Of a stretch of 64,000 nucleotides of DNA, positions 20,939-33,322 are shown in pieces. The position numbers and the translations under genes are program-made. The stretch is from assembly GCA_907165135.1 (NCBI GenBank), contig OU015568.1:10424501-10488500 (forward strand). Direction: 5' to 3'. Position 1 is the stretch's first letter; the number at the start of each line of letters is the position of its first letter. The stretch is from Oikopleura dioica (Eukaryota; Chordata; Appendicularia; Copelata; Oikopleuridae). The notes beneath the pieces were generated by a model. It was not told the origin of the DNA and made no database searches. It worked only from the letters and a program-made list of their open reading frames with translations.

Positions 20939-21091
20939 ATGATTTCAACTGGAAGAAGCTCGAATGTGGGCGATTACTTTGAAAAGAGCATGGTCTGGGT
21001 AAGTTTTCAATGCTTTCAAATAGAAAATGGATTATTTTAGCTGGCTGTTATCTATTCCTTTATTTTGATCATTAGCTGGATGGTGCAATGA
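20939..21091 (+). CDS. Micropeptide, 36 aa, single TM helix
   Basis: Two exons (20939-20998 and 21041-21091) around a 42-bp GTAAGT...TTTAG intron. N-terminus MISTGRSSNVGDYFEKSM, then one hydrophobic helix WLAVIYSFILIISWMVQ at the very end. The canonical intron in such a short ORF argues for selection on the protein. General shape resembles regulin-type calcium-pump micropeptides or small mitochondrial/ER subunits, but no motif decides. Confidence 0.5.
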
Positions 21092-21355
21092 ACGACTAAT
21101 GCGATGCCACATCTGTATAATTGTTCTGTCAAACAAAGTTATTCAAAAGCATTTTATAACCTTCACATTGCATATATTTTTGGAAATAGAAATGGCAAAC
21201 TATTCAACGTCAGTGTTGTACTTGAAAGAAGAAAGACAATAATTGGATTACCTCCGTCTGAATTTGCTTATTGGCTTTTGCATAAAATATGTCGCGGCGA
21301 GTAACTTTTGGCAAAGTGTATTTTGAGTATATCAGTAAAAAGCTATAATATAAAT

Positions 21356-22163
21356 TTACATGATTTGGGCTTGTTTCTGTCTTCTAGTGAGCCACAGAAG
21401 AACGCCAAGGGGACAAAGGGAGGATAGAAAGAAGACTCCTGAGATTACAGCGTTACCGCGGAGGTTTTCGAAGCCATCAGGGCAGAGTTCATTGACGGAG
21501 GCCTTTTTAATGCTCATAATTTTCTGTTGAGAAGATAGATTTTTACAGAAATTTTGAACATTTCCTGAGGGATAGAAAGTGCTTCCATGTCAGACTTGCA
21601 GTGCAAGGCGTCTTTGTAATTCATCTCTCCTTCAATGATGGGAATGACACCAGCCATCAAATTCAATACGATGGAGAGCCCGATCCACACTTGCTCTGCC
21701 AAGTTCCACGAGAATATGCCGTATGTAGACGGGAGCGGGGACATGTACAAAATAGTCGACAACATGGCGGCAATGAAAACGAGTAGTCCAAATCCTCGGG
21801 CAGAGAGTAATGAGCGTTGAGAAAGGCAGTCAGCATGCAGAAATACGATATTTTCATCTTGCTCGAGCATTTCCTTCTCTTTCTCGAGGAAATCTTTGTC
21901 GCATACCATTCCTGGGGCGGACATTAAAAGCCTGTAAAATTTTTGATAACACTTTTAAAATCGCACTTCTAGTCAAACCTATGTGGAATGGAAACTTGTC
22001 CAACTGTCATTTCGTATTCCATGCTCATCTTTACCGAGGAGAAATCTCTTGAGAGGATAATAACCGGAACGAGCGTAAGAAAAAGCACCATGACTTTGCA
22101 AATGAACGAGTATGTGCGAAGATAGGCGAAACCCGTCACTGACTCGTCGGTGAAAAATGCCAT
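21356..22163 (-). CDS. Four-TM membrane protein, unknown
   Basis: Three exons. TM1 at residues ~20-38 (ICKVMVLFLTLVPVIIL), TM2 (GFGLLVFIAAMLSTILYM), TM3 (WIGLSIVLNLMAGVIPII) and TM4 near the C-terminus (AVISGVFLSSLCPLGVLLWL). It ends TRRQKQAQIM. An acidic cytosolic-looking loop (DFLEKEKEMLEQDEN) lies between TM1 and TM2. No tetraspanin CCG or claudin W-GLW-C-C signature is visible, so no family is assigned. Confidence 0.72.
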
Positions 22164-22344
22164 TTTATCAATGTAAATAAGAACTCAGAAAAAAAGGGAT
22201 GAATCTGTGATGCGGGTCAATGCCTGCTGTCAAACAGCCCAAGGGCGCGACGGCGGAATTTCATCCCTTTCACGGAGGTTGTTGAATATTTTACTTTATT
22301 TTACAGATAGTAGCGTAATTGCACAAGGTAACAGAATTACAAGA

Positions 22345-23979
22345 CTAGGACAGTGGTAAGCATAAATTATAATAAGAGTCGGTCTTCCAGAAATCAGGTC
22401 CTTTCCAGTAAACGCCTTTATCCTAAAATGAAATTTAACAGAGACTTCATTTGTCCTTTATCAACCTTAATATTTTTCCCAAGATGAGGGCCTGTGTAAT
22501 GCGGATCCAGAATCAAAAAGGAGCAAGCACCCGAAAGCTCATCATAAGCAACTCCGACGATTGTGTGTGCTAGAACTCCGCCCCCAATCATAATTGGTGT
22601 TCCTTCAGTTTCGAAGTGCTCGATCAGTTCTGGGACCTTTTCAGCAATTTCTGAGCCAGAGGCGACGTTGATGATTTTTGAGTCGCATCCGACGAGTTCG
22701 TTGAGCATCATTTGCACCTCAAAGCTTCCAATCCACTAGAATCAATGTTATTTTTTGAAGAAATCTTGTCGTTACCTCTCTGCTATTAATGAACGATTTT
22801 TCCTTGTCACCGAGTCTGACGAGAGTCTTTTGAATCTCTTGGTGAGTTGGAGGCTTTTTGTCCGTCTTGTTGGCGAGATAGAACCACGAATGACAAGTTT
22901 GAAGACTTCTATAAGCACATCCCCAGCCTGTATCGTTCATTGCTTGCTGTCCGTAATGATAGTATCCGTATCTAACTAAAGTTTTCATAGATTCAGTGAA
23001 ATAGGCCAGTGCGCTTACGTTTGGTGAATTTCACGATGGGTAAGTCCGGCGTTTTCAAAATTTCATGGACGTTGATAAGAACATCAAGATTAGGATTTCT
23101 AGGAATTTGAAAGGTGTGCTCTTCTTCATCTCTTCCAGTAAGATTCGGCATATTTTGATGCTTACTGTGTTTACTCATCGCTGAACAAATTTCTCGAAGC
23201 CAGTTTTCATCTATCAATCGGTCTTCATTTCTTATTACGGGCAGGCAAATTGGAAGTTTCTCCTCGTTGGTGTAGAATCCAGCAAACTCAATTCTACGTT
23301 TAGCGCGGAGATTTTCAGGGTTTAGGGAACCAAGATTCATGTTGAGAAAAGTCCCTTGCTCGCGGATCGCATCACAAAGGCCATTCCAGATTTCTGATAT
23401 TTTCTTTGCTTGCGGAAGGAGTGTTTTTACGCAGATAGGTTGACTGACAACTGTTTAACGGGTTCACAGATGTATTATTTTCATAAGAATTGTAGAAATT
23501 GATTAAGAACCCTTTCCGATAGACTTTGACTCATTCACGCGAACTTGTCGATTTTCCAAACTCACGCTGGATAGGAAATCAAACTTGAGAACAGAATCGG
23601 CACTTGCATTCATCACTTGCTTCAAAGTCGAGTGTTCTTTTAGCGGACTTTTGATTTGAGTCGTTCCTTCGCTCAAGTAAATTCCAAGTTCTTTGTTTCT
23701 CAGAGCAATTCTTGCGTTTTCTACGTTCTTTTTCGCATTCAATCGAGCAAAGTCGCAATGGTTGAACCAACCGTGAACTTCTACTTGCACGAAATTTTTG
23801 GAAATATCTGTTTTCAATAATGAGACAGGTTCAGGTTCACACTCTTCGCAAGCATTCTTCCAGCCGTGAAGGGGTTCACTCCAAGCTGGATTGCTAAACT
23901 TCAGTGGGAGGGTATCGTCTTCTGCTCGTTTGTCTTGAACCATTCTTTTGCCTCTGAATACTCTGTGTAAGAGAATCAT
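22345..23979 (-). CDS. UFSP2: Ufm1-specific protease 2
   Basis: Cysteine protease that matures UFM1 and removes it from ER-associated substrates. The C-terminal peptidase C78 domain carries the active-site Cys in [14 protein letters not shown], the supporting [11 protein letters not shown] strand and the catalytic Asp-Pro-His in LILDPHYTG. It ends [15 protein letters not shown], as in the family. The N-terminal half (~300 aa) is divergent, as is usual in UFSP2. Start ATG 23979 (a GTG two codons upstream is not used). Divergent promoter shared with SEC24. Confidence 0.93.
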
Positions 23980-24539
23980 GCTCACGAGTCATTAAAGAAG
24001 TTCGATATTTAGAATTTTTGGCAAGGGTAAGAGGAAAGGAGATCACTCAAGAAATATATATTATTGATGGATATTCGTTCTTTTGAAACATCATTTTATA
24101 AATTATAAAACTCGTATGCAGCAGACAGGAACCATAAACATATGAGGAGGATCGAGATTATCTCTGGCGCGGATTTCCAACTCGCCTTTGAGTGGTTATT
24201 CTCGGCCAATCAGTAGTCCGTATTCTCGCTTCGTCCAAATAAAATGACTCGGCCGAGTGACACGTAGCCACCAATTCTCAGCTATCCCTTTTATCACTGT
24301 TCAATGTCCTGAAAGTTCTGTTTTAGCACCCACAGTACTCTGCTCGATCATCTCAAGAGGAAATCTGAAGAAAAAAGTCTGAAAATCCGCTTCAAAGATT
24401 AAATTTTACGAGCTTTTTGTTAAAAATTATCGATTTTGGCGGCTAATTTATTCAGATACTCCTCTCAAGATTTGAATATCCCCTTTATTCTCTGATTCAA
24501 AATCTGAAAAGCAGATTTCGTTTATGGTTTGTTAAGATT

Positions 24540-27500
24540 ATGCAACCGAATGGGTTCGGACCCCGGGAGGATTCCAGCCTCCTTCCTCACAGTTCCAACA
24601 AATGAATCTCGGCCCTCCTCGCCCAGGCCAGCCCGGTCCAACTCCAATTTCTGCCCCGGGAATGGCCCCAGTAATGTCGACAGGGATGCCTAACCAACAG
24701 ATGCCAGGCATGCCGCCTAAACCAGGAATGCCTCCACAGATGCCGGGACAGTCGCCGATGCAGCCACAAATGGGCGGTTTGCCCCCAATGTCACAGCCAG
24801 GAATGGCGCCAAGGCCGGCTATGCCAGGTCAACCTCCTCAGAATCCAGGAATGTCTCCTAGACCTGCTATGCCAGCAACACCAGGAATGCCTCCTATGGG
24901 AAGTCCCGGAATGTCTCCAATGTCACAGCCAGGAATGCCACCAAGGCCAGCGATGCCAGGAATGCCGCCAAGTCCGAACATGGGTCCAGGAGCCCCTCAA
25001 ATGAATCATATGAATAATGGTCCACCGAGACCCGGAATGCCCGGTCCACCACAGCCTGGAATGCCTCAACAATCGGGCATGCCTTCACAACCAGGAATGC
25101 CTCCACGACCAGGCATGCCTCCACAGCCTGGGATGGCCCAACAACCCGGTATGCCCCCACAAACGGGAGGTATGCCACCCCGACCTGGAATGCCCCCAAT
25201 GGGAGGGCCACCACAACAAATGGGTGGCCCACCGCGCCCAGGAATGGGCCCTGGAGCTGGAATGGGTGGCTATCCACAACAACAGAGACAAAAACTGGAC
25301 CCAGACTCGATTCCATCGCCAATCGAAGTAATGCAAAATGATCAAGCAATTTTCGACGACCAGACATACACGACAGATAAGGGTGCAGTTCCACCTGCTT
25401 GTACGACAAAGATTAAAAGGTTATTTTATGAGAAAACGATAGATCCAAGTACAGGAGTAACGAAAGTGATCTTAAAAAGGTTTTGAGGTGCACCAAATTA
25501 GATGGTGTCATCTTCATTTTTAACAAACTAACATCTTCGACCACCCTTTAAGATAGTTACTATATTTGCAACGAACTAAACGCGTTTTAGGGGAATCCAA
25601 GATGCCGGTTCCTGTTCCCCCAGATACGTTCGATCTTCTTTATATTCTCTTCCAGCTACATCCGAAATGGCGAAGCAAACGCAGATCCCGATGACATTGA
25701 GTATTAACGCAATGGCTGAACCTGATCAAGGAGAACCTCCAGTTCTCCTGGCTGATTTTGGAGAATTCGGTCCTCTGAGATGCAAAAGATGCAAAGCATA
25801 CGTCTGCCCTCAGTGGAGATTTATCGAAGGCGGCAGATCCTTCCAGTGTCACTTGTGCCACGCTGTTACAGAAGTGCCTCAGCATTACTTCCAAATGACC
25901 GATCATATGGGCTACCGAATGGATCGCCAGCAGAGGCCAGAATTGTGCCGTGGCAGCTATGAGTTCCTCGCAACGAAAGACTATTGCACCAATAATAAAT
26001 TGCCTGATCCGCCAGGATTCATTTTCGCTATCGATGTCTCGTATAATGCCATGCGGACAGGACTCGTAAGTTTGCCTCTTTTGAATTTTCGTTGAGATTG
26101 CTTTAGGTGCACATGGTCTGTGAAACTATTCCTAAAATTCTTGACAGTCTACCGAGAAATCCCGAAACTGGAGAATGTCCCGTCAAAGTCGGTTTTGTGA
26201 CTTACTCGCATACAATTTCCTTCTTCAATTTGAGCGAAGACCTGAGCCAGCCCCAAATGATGGTATACTGATCCGCAAATATTGGAAATATATATTTATA
26301 TACAACCAAAGTTCTTATATAAATTTCTTCTATCAGGTCGTTGGAGATTTGGAAGAAATCTTCACGCCTCTACAGCGCGGTTTCCTCGTCGATCCAGACA
26401 AATGCAAAGAAAACATTGATTTATTACTAGGTCAAATTCCACAGGTATTTATTTGTTTTGAATTCTTTTCTCTAACGGAATTCTCAAAGCTAAATCCCCA
26501 ACCAGCTCCTGATGCATGTTTCCTGCCAGTCGTTCAAGCCGCCGCTCAAGCTTTTGATTCCTGCCAACGCGCTGGTAAACTGTTCCTGTTCCACTCTTCG
26601 CTGCCCACTGTTGCTGCTCCTGGAAAATTGCAGAACAGAGATGACAGAAAACTCATAGGTGCGGTCTTTGTTGTTTCTTCTCTATAAATAAATTTTTAGG
26701 TACTGACAAAGAAAAATTCCTCTTCCAAGCTGCTGACAAAATCTACGAAAAGGTTGGAAAAGATCTCGTTGCTGCGTCAACTTCTGTGGAACTCTTCCTC
26801 TTCCCATCTCAGTATGTTGACGTTGCTTCTATGGCACATGTCTGTCATCTCACAGGCGGCACACTTTACAGATATCCGGTAAGGTTTTATTTCGCTTCCT
26901 CTCGATTCTTATTGTAAATTTTTAGTTTTTTGATATCAACAAGGACAGGGAACAATTTACATCAGATGCGATTCGAGCTGTTACTAGACAAACGGCGTTT
27001 GACGCTATTTTGAAAGTGCGAACTACTGCTGGACTGAGAGCTGTTGATTTTGTCGGTTCTTTTTATATGACAAATACACAGGTTTGTTGTTCATTCTCTT
27101 CCTTAGAACTTACCTTGCTCTAGGACGTTGAGTTGGCTGCATTGGATGCTGATAAGGGAATCGCAATCGAGTTGAAACATGACGATAAATTGAACGAATC
27201 TGAAGGTGCAGCTGTTCAAGTCGCACTGCTGTACACTTCTGTCTTTGGCGAAAGACGCCTTAGAATTCACAATTTACAGGTTCCTTAACTGAATACGTTT
27301 CGTTTCTCAACTTTCCTAGCTCGGCGTAATCAGCCAACTAGCGGACGTATACAAAGTTGCAGAAACAGATGCGATGATGAATTTCTTTTCCAAACTGGCG
27401 GTCAGAAGTTGCAGAGACACCTCGCCACAGAAGCTCAAAGAAGGTTAGCGGCCCATCCCGTTTCAATTTTGTAACAGAAAGTGTTTAGGATTAATTCAAC

Positions 27501-28297
27501 GCTTTTCAAATATTCTCGCTACCTATCGAAAACATTGCGCTGATCCTAGCTCAATTGGCCAGCTGATTCTCCCTGAAAGACTAAAGGTAAATTCCTGCCC
27601 TTCTTTACTGCCTTTAAAATCAATTCCTAGGTCATGCCAGCATATATGAATTCTTTGTTATGCGACGACGGCATTTTCCCCCATCACGAAACAAATACGG
27701 ACGACCGGGCTTATCTCAGGCAGAAAATCTTGCAGATGAATGTTCGAGCTTCTTGCGCGTATTTCTATCCATGTGTTTATCCTATTCTTAATACTGCGTT
27801 GGATCCCGCACTTCCCAAACCTTCTTTGAGATGTTCTATCGAAAGATTCAAACAAGAACAGGTAATATTCACCGTGTAGCAATTTTTTACACTCTCTAGG
27901 TTTATGTTATTGAAAATGGACTTCAATTGTACATCTGGGTCGGCCAAAATGTCACTCCAAACGACGTGCAATCAATTTGGGGAGTCAACTCTCCCCTGGA
28001 GGTCCCCGACGGTCTTCCAAAGCTAGAAACCGAGCAAAACAGTACGATGAATCAGCTGATGGCCAGTTTAGCGACGCTAAGAGGACGAAACTTAAAACCA
28101 ATAATTATTCGATGTGGGCATCCAGACGCCAAAATAACAGAATCGCGAATGCGAAGACTAATGGTTTGTTGCTATTTTGAGTAAGCAATTCGCGCTTACC
28201 GAATTTTAAGAACGAAGACAGTAAAGGCGCCGGCACAACCTCCTATGTCGACTTTCTCGTTCACGTACACAAAGAAATCCGTCAGTTACTAAGTTAA
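24540..28297 (+). CDS. SEC24: COPII coat cargo adaptor SEC24 (C/D type)
   Basis: Cargo-selecting subunit of the COPII coat at ER exit sites. N-terminus: ~200 residues of Pro/Gly/Met repeats (MPGMPP, PGMPPRP). Then the conserved core: zinc finger [16 protein letters not shown] with a second CHLCH pair, trunk [49 protein letters not shown]-like [10 protein letters not shown], and a gelsolin-like end [20 protein letters not shown]. About 10 introns of 40-60 bp plus one of ~110 bp. The first ATG (24540) is in a different frame from the repeat ORF beginning 24602; a single missing base in the C-run near 24560 would join them. Confidence 0.95.
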
Positions 28298-28849
28298 CAA
28301 ACTGAGAACTAGAATTTTCCGAATCGTGCAGCCTACGTATTATCCTCCTTATTCTCTATCGTTTGTTGTACCTAGGCACAATTCATTATTTGAAATTTCG
28401 ACCTTGTTAAACCCCATTCTATTCTGTGCTTTTGTTCATCTCAAACTCGTGCAATATAACTTATATTTCCGAAGGATATCCAGTATAAGTAAAAGTAACG
28501 ACTGTAAAAGTTCCCAAAAAGTTTCGTCGCCGGTGAGTTAATGTATCCGGTGCGTATCATTCTATTTTCAGTTTTTGTATCTTCAAAATGACATTAGGAA
28601 AAATTACATCCTGGTTCTAATTAAATTATTCTTTTGGGAGATCGAGGGAGAAGTTATTATCAATTTCCGATCTTAGAGAAAATGAGAAATAATCTTAACA
28701 GAGTTCATCGCAATTAATGTATTTATCAAGTGCAATATCTTCTTTTTAAAAACTAAAATACAAAATTATTGAACATTTCTAACAAAAAGTCTTCGCTGAG
28801 AAATTCTGCAGAACGCGCCGTTTCTTGCGTCTAATCGTGCTCTTATAGA

Positions 28850-29624
28850 ATGGGCGGGCATGGGCATTCGCATAGTTGTGGGGGAGGTTGTGATCACTCG
28901 CTGCAGTATGAGTTTTCAACTGATTTCAGGCAGGGTTTTCAAGCCAATCCTCGCATTATCATCAAGCAAGATAGCGTTAAATGACCCTCTATAAGTTTAT
29001 ACACGAAGATCAACGACTCTACTTTCGAGTGTCTCGGCGAAGAAGTCGACGGCTCGGGTCGAAAAGTTTTCAAAAGCTATGAAGATAGGATGGAAAAAGA
29101 GACTTTTGTGAATTCTGACTGTGACCCAGAGCTCTTGTTCAATATCCCTTTTAATGGAAACGTAAAGATTTTCTCAATAATAATCATCGGCGGAGAAGAC
29201 GGGGAGCAACCGACAAAAGTTAAAATCTTCAAGAACTCGCCCGGAATGACTTTTGATGACGCTCAAAGCAAAACAGCGGACCAGGAGATCGATTTGAGGT
29301 TTGATTATTTGCTTGACAATTTTGTTAAATCCCCGTAGTCCAGATCCAAAAGGCGATTTGCAATATCCACTGAAAGCTGCCAAGTTTAGCAACGTTTTTC
29401 ATTTGTCACTTTTCTTCCCGAGTTCTGTTGAAGACGAAATCTCTAAGGTACAGGAGTCTTTCCTGATTTCAATAAATAATTATCAGGTCTACTACATCGG
29501 ACTCAGAGGAGAATTTCAAAAGGCCGATCGCGATCAAATCCTCGTCGCAAACTATGAACTCAATGCAAACCCTGCTGATCACAAGAATCCACTTTCAGAA
29601 TCATCTGGTCATCAGATTTCTTAA
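28850..29624 (+). CDS. PITHD1: PITH domain-containing protein 1
   Basis: Orthologue of PITHD1 (thioredoxin-like C-terminal/PITH fold, linked to the proteasome). His/Gly-rich start MGGHGHSHSCGGGCDH, then LYTKINDSTFECLGEEV, DPELLFNIPFNGNVKI, GMTFDDAQSKTADQEI, FSNVFHLSLFFP, YYIGLRGEFQ and ELNANPADHK. The first intron (28906-28995, 90 bp) is placed by frame and homology. ATG is one base after CTTATAG. Stop at 29624. Confidence 0.93.
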
Positions 29625-30290
29625 ATACTGAGAAAGCTTTCTAAAAGTTCAAATTTCAGCTAATTCACATGTTACCAAATAAAAACGGACAAGTTAGAAA
29701 AACGACCTTGGATATAATGTATTTGCGCAATTATAAGTTGAACAGATTGCTGGTATATTCAATTTTCATAATTGATGCCACGTCCCATTATCAATCCTTT
29801 TCATATTATTAAACTAAAACCGGGGCCGAATATGCATATTTCTTCCCCTAGGAAAGATCTCGATTCAAGAGAGTTTCAATCGCCTCTTGAATCTACTAGT
29901 AGTTTGCGGTTTCCGGAATTTCGGTGGAAGAGAACACCTCAGCGAGTTTCGTGAGTAACTCGTATTTAGTTTCGCTTGCTACGTGTTCTTCCTTAGTTAC
30001 TTGCTTAGAAGTATAGTAAAGTAGTAAACTACTAGAGTCGGAAGGCTCCTCACTATTTCTTAAAATAAGCGCTGACTGGCTACGATCCAATTGTATCCGG
30101 TAAACGTGTAATCTTAATCGTATAAGACACTCTTCGTTCGATAGCACTTGAAAAATTTTCTTCAATCACATCCGCAGTTATTTAATTTTTCAAACGATAC
30201 AGATGACTTTTTGTTTTTAAAATATATAAATTTATTCATGCAAGAGCAAAATGCAATCAGGCAAGGTTCGTTTGAGAGTTCGCAATTAAG

Positions 30291-30512
30291 GCCGCGCTCG
30301 TCGGATTTCTTTTCGAATGAGGGTCGGCTCGTTTGGCTGCGGAGAAATTGCCCGCGCACGTTGAGGATCCGATAGAGCTCGGCGAGCATGCGGCGGTCGG
30401 TAGATGTTTGAGCTTGTCCCAGCACCAGAACCAGCGTTGCTGATAGTTCGTTCAACTCTTCTTGGACTTGGGCGATTTTGGTTTACTGTGGAGACGCTTC
30501 CGGTTTGAACTG
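30291..30512 (-). other. Candidate last exon of the gene at 31450-33034
   Basis: A strong acceptor (CCCTATTTCAG) is followed by sequence that reads as basic or Ser/Pro/Arg-rich protein in two frames (for example SNRKRLHSKPKSPKSKKS then stop). AATAAA lies near 30230 on this strand. The donor at the apparent stop of the upstream gene (AG|GTAAGAG at 31453) and its phase fit the shorter reading. A further candidate exon at about 31195-31095 (RS-rich, behind TCGTTTTAG) lies between. The 3' structure needs transcript data. Confidence 0.35.
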
Positions 30513-30532
30513 AAATAGGGTTTTCTCTACAG

Positions 30533-31027
30533 CAGGGTCGGGCATTATCACGTGATGTCCGCTGGACACGCTCAAATTTTTTTGGGTGATGCCCTGGGGG
30601 ATACTGATCACAAAAAACATAGCGGCCCTTACTTAACCCATCAACACCTTTACCATTTTAACCCGTTTTCTGTTTAACTCGTTTTTGGCCATTTAAATTG
30701 AAAAAAAAAGCTATTTTTGCTCGATTTTATGCAAAAATCAAGGAACGGGGCTGAGACGGCCCGAAGTAAAATACGAAAGTCTGCATTTTAAGATCAATTA
30801 TTTGTTTAAGAATAATTATTTGTTTTTTCCGTATAAAATCGAGTAAAAATACGTTTTTTCGTGAAAAATGGCCAAAAACGGGCTAATTAGAAAACAGGTT
30901 AAAATGGTAAAGGTGTTGATGGGTTAAGCAAGGGCCGCTATGTTTTTTATGATCAGTTCCCCCCAGGCTATCACCCAAAAAAATTTGAGCGTGTCCAGCG
31001 GTCATCACGTGATAATGCCCGACCCTA
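30533..31027. mobile_element. hAT-like foldback MITE, 495 bp
   Basis: Near-complete inverted repeat: terminal ~200 bp at each end pair with each other around a ~90-bp centre. Ends read CAGGGTCGGGCATTATCACG on the left and the complement on the right, except that the last base is A not G. The flanks carry a perfect 8-bp duplication CTCTACAG (30525-30532 and 31028-31035). No ORF. It lies in the 3' region of the minus-strand cysteine-peptidase-like gene, probably in its last intron. Confidence 0.92.
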
Positions 31028-31449
31028 CTCTACAGACTTGTGTAGCTTGATAAAAAATAGTTAATGTTAACATGTTTTTTCTCTACTGTTCATGAAATTG
31101 AACCCATGCCTGACGTGAATTGACGATGAGATACACTTCCCCTGGATGACCGACTTGGACGTTGACGACTGACTCTTACTAGAGAGCGATCATGTCTAAA
31201 ACGAAATTGTTTACAAAATATCGTAATTCGATAGAATAAATCAGGGATGGCATAAAAATGGAAGCGCTAAGAACAGTCAAATGGATTATCAAAATGCTCG
31301 CTCTCGAATCCAAGAACTCTGAAAATGCTATCGCATCTCATCATCTCACATCTTTTGCGCTTTTCAGCTCGCCTGCGGACTGGCTCAACGTAGTTATGCG
31401 AATTTACATCCCTGATTTATATTTTAATTATCTCTCAATTTTTTCTCTC

Positions 31450-33034
31450 TTACCTGACTCGTCTAGGAGAGCCTAAAGAAGTCGATGGGACGTTGGTAGG
31501 TTCTGTTCTTGGGTCACGTGGTGTTTCAGATTGAGCTAAAATTTTCAAGTAAAATAAAAGAAGATTCAAAGTTTTTTTACCGATATTTGTTTGAGAGACA
31601 GTTTCCTTGTTTCTGAAGCCGATAGTGTACAAATCAGAGAGCCAGCAATTGAATCGATGGATATGTTTTAAACTTCTGTTTTCGTCAATCAAGGTACGAA
31701 CATGCGTAGCGATAGTTTTTGGCGACATCTAAAAGATGATCAGTAACAAGATAAAAGCTTCCATGAACGCAATTACCTCGTGGATAATTCTGAAATAAAC
31801 CCAGTACCAGATCCATGTCTGACACATCACATCATCGATATCGTGCTGGAAATTGACTTTCCGGTGACATTGGTGAAATTCCACTGGCTTTCCGATTCTT
31901 CGGGGAAGATCATGTTCTACCCATTTTCTAAATGTAAACTTAGAGAGAAAGCGATAATTGAAAAAGTACCTCAATTCTCGTACGCCTTCTCGGTCGCCAG
32001 TTGGTCCTGCCGGATCAAAGAACTCAAAAACTGCCTGCTCTTCGTTGATGAATCTGAGGAATCCAATGGCAATGTGCTGTGGAAGTCCAATCATGATGAC
32101 AGAGTCCTTGAACTGATTCCTGGGCCAGCGTGACTCGCTTAGGATCGAAGCCGGCGCCACTTTCGTCTTCCAAACATTCTGAAGTCACTTCCTAGTTTAG
32201 GTGCTTCACATGTGTATAGAAATTAGCCGGAAGTTGCAAAACATCTAGGCGCGTCACCAAGGCGACCTTGAGTTTTGGAGCAACTTGTGTGTTGATCCAA
32301 AAAGTACTAAAACGTTCAGCAAAAATGGCTCTTTTACCTTTTCCCAGCGAAAACGAACATCGCAATCTGGACATGGATCTTCATCCAACGGTTTATTATA
32401 CGCTTTTCTCCAACTTGGCCGTCTCCACAAATTGTAATTCGCACACGGAGGGAGCACAGATAGATTAACTTGAGCTTTGTTCATAAATTTCTTCATCACA
32501 CAATTCATATCATACTAGAAACAGTAAATTAGACGCCCTAATATCAGCTGTTAAGGTACGTACCTGCATACGTCTCCACTTTTCATAAAATGTAATTGAT
32601 TTTCCACCGGCTTTCTTGAGCTTTGAGTAACGCGGCACAAAGTGTCTGTGTTCTGGAGGAGATTCCGCATACCGACCGTAATCGAAGCACTCTTCGAAAG
32701 TAAACAGAGGCAGCGTTGGATATCGAGTTCGCACCACTGTTGGCTATAAATAATATTCGATCATTTGTTTCTCTCAATGATTGAGACGCAATCACAGAAA
32801 GAGTGTCCGAAACTGCTTCTTTTTGAGAGAACTTGAACTTGGCGCTGTCTGGAAGCTTTTAAATTTTAAATAGCTTGAAAGAATCCCGGATTTTCTAAAG
32901 AGACTAATTCTAAGTGAGCATTACAATAAACATAAGCAGTTTGGGGCAAAACCCGCTGATCCAGTACTTACGCTTTCGAAGGGTACCGCATGCTTCTTGC
33001 TTGGCCCTGGCTTTCTTTTGCGATGGGCCTGCAT
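31450..33034 (-). CDS. Protein with cysteine-peptidase-like core, unknown
   Basis: Start 33034 directly behind AGTTAG; basic N-terminus MQAHRKRKPGPSKK. Middle exons carry LPLFTFEECFDYGRYAESPP, a Cys-containing LPPCANYNLWRRPSW and DEDPCPDCDVRF. The last large exon has a His-containing strand (GLPQHIAIGFLRF), FEFFDPAGPTG and DDVMCQTWIWYW. The order His, Asp, Cys followed by a hydrophobic helix resembles papain/C48-like peptidases, including H..D/EP.G..C.TW proteins known mainly from large DNA viruses and transposons. The active site is inferred only. The junction near 32320 is not resolved, and the stop at 31450 overlaps a splice donor, so the protein probably continues. Confidence 0.6.
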
Positions 33035-33322
33035 CTAACTAGAATCAGTATCATTTAGGACTTTACTTATTGAAAATCGACTATCACCTGCAGAGGCGCC
33101 TTATAAACTAATTATCTGTTATTTTCATTTTTACAAATAACCCCTGATTCTAGAGACAGTAACAACTTAAATTGCAGTATTCGTGTTTATTCAGAACAAT
33201 AACACAGAGAAGAAATGAAAGCAGAATATTGATTATTTCAAATTTTCGCTTTGAATAATAGTATCTTTTACAATTAAATTTTATGTACAATTTACACAGT
33301 GAAGATTTGGTGTGTCGTTGAT

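Noticed and set aside
24894-25409. 171-codon minus ORF
   Set aside because: Antisense shadow of the Pro/Gly/Met repeats of SEC24.
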